Position numbers and translations under genes: made by a program. 37,262 nucleotides of DNA from Zhongshania antarctica (lineage in GTDB: Bacteria; Pseudomonadota; Gammaproteobacteria; Pseudomonadales; Spongiibacteraceae), in contig NZ_JACHHW010000016.1 in the NCBI RefSeq assembly GCF_014202945.1, forward strand, positions 1-37,262, written 5' to 3'. This document shows, one piece after another, positions 34,019 through 37,262 of the stretch (its first letter is position 1; each line of letters begins with the position of its first letter). The notes beneath the pieces are model-generated. The model was given only the letters and a program-made list of their open reading frames with translations. It did not search any database and had not been told where the DNA came from.

Positions 34019-35182
34019 ATGACTACTTCTTTAAAGGAGGGTCGCGACGATTTGAAACAAAGCCTCAAGAGCAAGCATTGTTCTGGCTTATTTTTTCTCG
34101 CAGGGATGTACACCCTGTATTTCGCATCCTCACTGTGGATACCCATTGTGATAGCGCTTTTGCTGGCGTTGCTGCTCAGTCCTCTGGTCACTTTTTTACA
34201 CCGGATCTATATACCCCGCTCCCTTTCCGCTGCATTACTGCTAATCGCGATAGGCGGGCCATTCACATTTCTTGGCATGCAGCTGGTGGAACCCGCGCAA
34301 AAGTGGATTGAGCGCGTTCCCGAGGTATCCGCTAAGTTGAATCAGCAAATCACCAATATAGCCGAGGTGCTGGCTCCCCCGAACCAGAAAATACTAGCGT
34401 CCGAGGCTGAGCAGAAAACGAAAAAGAAAACTGGCCTATTAAGATTTTTTGGTTGGACTGACGACGAAGTGCCGCCCCTCACGCCGCCGGAACCCAACAC
34501 CGCAGTCTCCGATCGACTAGCACTCGGTGGACTCGATATCGCCATGAAAGTTTTAGCTGAAACTCCGATATTACTCGCACAGTTCCTAGTATGTATCATC
34601 TTGGCCGTTTTCCTTTTGGTTTATGGGCCGAGTATCTACCGAACTGCTCTTGAGGTTGTGCCGCAGTTTCAGGACAAGGTGTCGTGGTCGAGATTAGTAA
34701 AAGATACTCAACGAGAACTATCTCGCTATATCCTATGCATCAGTCTAATCAATACCGGGCTAGGGCTGGCCACGGCCACCACATTGTGGCTATTCCGACT
34801 TGAAGACCCGCTCCTGTGGGGTGCGATGGTGGCACTGTTTAATTTTGCGCCCTATGTGGGCACGATATTTAGCCTCGCAATTCTCGGCATGGCTGGAGTG
34901 GCTCAATATGGCCTGGTGGGGGCGTCTCTGTTGCCCGCGTTGGCTTTTTTTATTCTCAATCTTGTCGAGTCACAGCTTGTCACCCCCGCGGTATTGGGGC
35001 GAAATATGCGAATGAACCCGCTGGTGATCATGCTGTGGTTGATGCTTTGGGGCTGGCTCTGGGGAGTGGCCGGGGTGTTGATTGCAGTACCCTTGCTGGT
35101 GTGTATTAAATTGATCCTTAGTCAGTCAGCAGTATTTGACCACTGGGTCAAGCTGATTGAAAGTCGAGCTGTATCTGACTAG
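34019..35182 (+). CDS. AI-2E family transporter (YdiK/PerM type)
   Basis: A 387-residue inner-membrane protein. It begins with two helices (SGLFFLAGMYTLYFASSLWIPIVIALLLALLLSP), which is the family start, has a central soluble region with VSAKLNQQI, and ends with a helix block containing NFAPYVGTIFS, VESQLVTPAVLGRNMRMNP and GVLIAVPLLV, all marks of the AI-2E exporter family. Members move various small solutes or ions; few do the autoinducer. An insert of lysines and prolines near residues 120-160 is somewhat unusual. AGAGGA precedes the ATG. The stop codon ends right at the left end of the decayed IS6 element. Confidence 0.9.
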   Translation: MTTSLKEGRDDLKQSLKSKHCSGLFFLAGMYTLYFASSLWIPIVIALLLALLLSPLVTFLHRIYIPRSLSAALLLIAIGGPFTFLGMQLVEPAQKWIERVPEVSAKLNQQITNIAEVLAPPNQKILASEAEQKTKKKTGLLRFFGWTDDEVPPLTPPEPNTAVSDRLALGGLDIAMKVLAETPILLAQFLVCIILAVFLLVYGPSIYRTALEVVPQFQDKVSWSRLVKDTQRELSRYILCISLINTGLGLATATTLWLFRLEDPLLWGAMVALFNFAPYVGTIFSLAILGMAGVAQYGLVGASLLPALAFFILNLVESQLVTPAVLGRNMRMNPLVIMLWLMLWGWLWGVAGVLIAVPLLVCIKLILSQSAVFDHWVKLIESRAVSD

Positions 35183-35962
35183 ATGGTATTGCCAAGTTAA
35201 CTCGCAGTTTCTGCTAATGTAGGGGTATGAACATATACAAACGCCACCGATTTCCCCGCGATATCATTGCTTATGCAGTATGGCTTTATCATCGTTTCAA
35301 TTTGAGTCACCGCGATATAGAGGATTTACTGGCCGAGAGCGGGATCATTGTTAGTTGTGTGGCTATCAGGCTCTGGTGCATCAAATTCGACGCTATTTAC
35401 ACACGCTGATTGCGACGGAATCACCGGGGCTATGGCGATACGTTTTACATTAACGAAGTTTTTATATCGATCAATGGGAAACGGCATTACCTTAGGCGAG
35501 CAGTGGATCAAGACGGCGAAGTTGTCGATGTCTACCTTCAGGTAAAAAGGGATGGAGCGGCAGCTAAGCGCTTTTTTCGCCGATTATTGAAGCGCCATGG
35601 TGAGGGGCCGAGGAAGATTGTGACAGAGACATTGCGGAGCTAGGGTGTTACTCATCGGGAATTGATACCGGAGGTGCTGCAAAGTACCAAAGTATATGAG
35701 AGTAACCGCGCCGAGCAATCTCACGAATCGACTAGGATGAGGGAGCGGGGTATGCGGAAATTCAAGTCCGCTCGGCGGGCTCAACAATTTTTGACGGCTC
35801 ATGCGGCGATTTCAAATGTATTCAATCTTGGTCGTCATCTGATTCGAGCTGAAAGGTTTTGTAATCTTAGGGGCGGTGCGTTTGCAGAATGGAGAAGGGC
35901 TGTAGCTTGAGTTGTTACAGTGTCATTCAGTGCAACTCAGAAAGTTAACTTGTCAGTACCAT
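35183..35962. mobile_element. decayed IS6-family insertion sequence
   Basis: A ~0.78-kb element. ATGGTATTGCCAAGTTAACT (35183-35202) is matched inverted by AGTTAACTTGTCAGTACCAT (35943-35962), 18 of 20 bases. The presumed element ends are the GG at 35185 and CC at 35960. The eight flanking bases differ, so no target duplication remains. The transposase gene inside is broken. Confidence 0.75.
35227..35910 (+). pseudogene. IS6-family transposase with two in-frame stops
   Basis: One reading frame across 684 bases, interrupted by TGA at 35407-35409 and TAG at 35641-35643. The pieces read in order HRFPRDIIAYAVWLYHRFNLSHRDIEDLLAE, then GDTFYINEVFISINGK and AVDQDGEVVDVYLQ, then SNRAEQSHE...MRKFKSARRAQQFL and LGRHL. 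This is the IS6 transposase plan. The first two catalytic acids are also altered: FYI(D)EVF reads N, and VT(D)KLRS reads E; the Glu in NRAEQSHE is kept. It is therefore dead by several independent changes and old. Confidence 0.85.
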
Positions 35963-36263
35963 TGTCGGTTCTACCGCAGTGTGTTCAGGTTCGCGTTATT
36001 GCTATCACCGAAGTGATGATAATGGTGCTTTCTGTGAAGCGTGTTCTTAAGCTCAACGTTTTTCAGTCACGAACGTAAACGAAGATCAAGTTAAACGATT
36101 CTTGCTCCTTAAGTTATTAAACGAAGGAACCATGTAAGAGTTAACAGAGCGAAACAATATCGTCGTTTTTATCGCAGTGTATAATAGCGGAATGACGGGA
36201 CGAGTATTTTAAACAATGACGAAGCGTATCTTACTCAGATTTCCGAGCGATATTTGCGCGGTC
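35963..36263. other. gene-free stretch after the IS6 element
   Basis: About 300 bases without a recognisable gene. A small hairpin ATCAC-CGAA-GTGAT lies near 36003-36016. It is probably decayed sequence. Confidence 0.35.
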
Positions 36264-36350
36264 TTAATTTTCAGCATGCGCGCCACTAGCTCCGGTGAAC
36301 GATAATACTGCAGCGACAACCAATGTAATTATTAATCCTGAGTTTTTCAT
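36264..36350 (-). CDS. possible 28-residue exported peptide or signal-peptide remnant
   Basis: The frame reads MKNSGLIITLVVAAVLSFTG followed by ASGAHAEN and a stop. It is a near-perfect signal peptide (positively charged start, hydrophobic core, AHA cut site) with only two residues after the predicted cut. It lies 50 bases past the ABC permease on the same strand. It is either the start of a truncated secreted protein or a tiny entericidin-like peptide. No clear Shine-Dalgarno was seen. Confidence 0.3.
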   Translation of the reverse strand: MKNSGLIITLVVAAVLSFTGASGAHAEN

Positions 36351-36399
36351 TTTTGATATAAAATACTAGCCACCCCGTGCTGTAATAAGTGGTCAACTC

Positions 36400-37262
36400 T
36401 CACATCAGCCAACGTCTTTTCATTAACAAATACGCAAGGTAAAGCATCAACGATCCCAACAGGAATAGATAGATCCAATCAAAAGTCATATCAACCGCTC
36501 TGCCATTCTCCAGAAGTATGGATTGAAGGGGATGGAACAATTGATAGGACGGTAATAAGGGCGCAATGGTGGTCAGCTTCTGTGAGACGTCGGACATTGC
36601 GGACGGTAGCAGGTGGGGCAAGAAGAAGACGACACCCAAGGTTCTGGCGCTGGCCTGATTGCGACAGAGAAAGCCCAGAAATATTCCAAACGCGCTAAAA
36701 CAATAGGCTCCTACAAGGACAAAAGCATGTAGTCAAAAAGATGTACCGCGCCATATTCTCCCAATATATGAAGCATCAAGACGGCAGTCGTAATCAGAAC
36801 TATACCCAAGATCAATTTGGCAATGAGCCACTGAATTTCATTAATGGGCGTCTGGAGAAGAGCAAGCAGCAGTTTCTTTTCTTTCTCTTCGGCAACTTGC
36901 ATTGGGAGAATAATAAAACCGACGAGCAGAACTAGCATTAAGACCCACGTAGGCAAAGTCTCCCTTTGCGCGCCGCCCTGGTGGTGTACTGTTTTGACCT
37001 CAGTAATCCAATCCGCGCGATTTACTTCCGTCGCTTTCTGTAGTGCGGAAATGGCTTGCACGATTGCAATGGTATGTAGAGATTCCATTTTTAGGACATG
37101 CAGCACAAGACGGTCGGGTGATTTTTCGTTACTAGTCAAAATCCCATCAATCTTGCGCTCCTTCAAATGTAGTGGCATAGTGAATTTGGCCACCTGATTA
37201 GAGGTGATATGATCACCTCTATAACGATACAGGTGATCAATGAGCAATCGTACAAGACCGAC
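36400..37262 (-). pseudogene. ABC-2 type transporter permease, frameshifted and cut by the window edge
   Basis: Two frames on the minus strand make one NatB-like ABC-2 permease. The upstream part, running off the window at 37262, has a periplasmic-type domain (AKFTMPLHLKERKIDGIL), then ETLPTWVLMLVLLVGFIILPMQVAEEKEKKLLLALLQTPI, a typical ABC-2 core with the EKE...LL..TP motif. After about 36715 the coding switches frame: LVLVGAYCFSAFGIFLGFL, then VVFFLPHLLPSAMSDVSQKL, SYQLFHPLQSILLE and the last helix. One base change in length at 36710-36722 would restore it. The partner ATPase should lie beyond the edge. The shift may be real or a sequencing error. Confidence 0.75.

Noticed and set aside
1..37262. 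CRISPR arrays, rRNA genes and complete tRNA genes
   Set aside because: No regularly spaced repeat array, rRNA-like sequence or full cloverleaf was seen by eye.

Overview
The window looks like a chromosomal segment of a marine-type gammaproteobacterium, perhaps of the Cellvibrionales/Spongiibacteraceae kind. This is inferred from gene content: a CYP153-type P450, AraC regulators with an Arabinose_bd-like sensor, a TonB-dependent receptor, FadL, and a PhaZ-like depolymerase. No rRNA or intact tRNA is present to fix the taxonomy.

Region 1 (about 250-16100) is a catabolic locus. Iron-containing alcohol dehydrogenase and aldehyde dehydrogenase (minus strand) diverge from a TonB-dependent receptor, a [2Fe-2S] ferredoxin and a CYP153-like cytochrome P450 (plus strand, closed by a UUCG terminator). 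Around them lie three AraC regulators (two are clear paralogues), two alpha/beta hydrolases, a histidine-box membrane desaturase/hydroxylase and an IS66 scar. The logical pathway is uptake, terminal hydroxylation by P450 and ferredoxin, alcohol to aldehyde, then aldehyde to acid. Two divergent promoters carry short direct repeats exactly 21 bp apart, as expected for AraC-family operators.

Region 2 (16269-20858) has a FadL-type outer-membrane channel, a tat locus in which tatA has lost its membrane helix while tatB and tatC are intact, and a FAD/NAD(P)H ferredoxin reductase that could complete the P450 electron chain.

Region 3 (from about 20867 to beyond the window) is read as a genomic island or mobile-rich accessory region. 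It opens with the 3' half of an initiator-type tRNA-Met (minus strand), the usual scar of integration into a tRNA. Inside are a small ParB-like protein, a complete AbiE toxin-antitoxin pair whose promoter is bracketed by a perfect 12-bp inverted repeat, and two overlapping very large genes (827 and 1073 aa) that both carry a tyrosine-recombinase active-site pattern. Then come a short MbcA/ParS/Xre-like orphan with a palindromic operator, an IS30 element with nested terminal repeats, an NhaP-type antiporter, a fused and frameshifted DUF883/hemolysin-III remnant, an AI-2E family permease, a decayed IS6 element and a frameshifted ABC-2 permease cut by the window edge. The right half mixes G+C-rich and A+T-rich blocks and several pseudogenes, consistent with repeated acquisition and decay.

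The most promising candidate for something undescribed is the paired giant recombinase module with AbiE cargo next to the tRNA scar.
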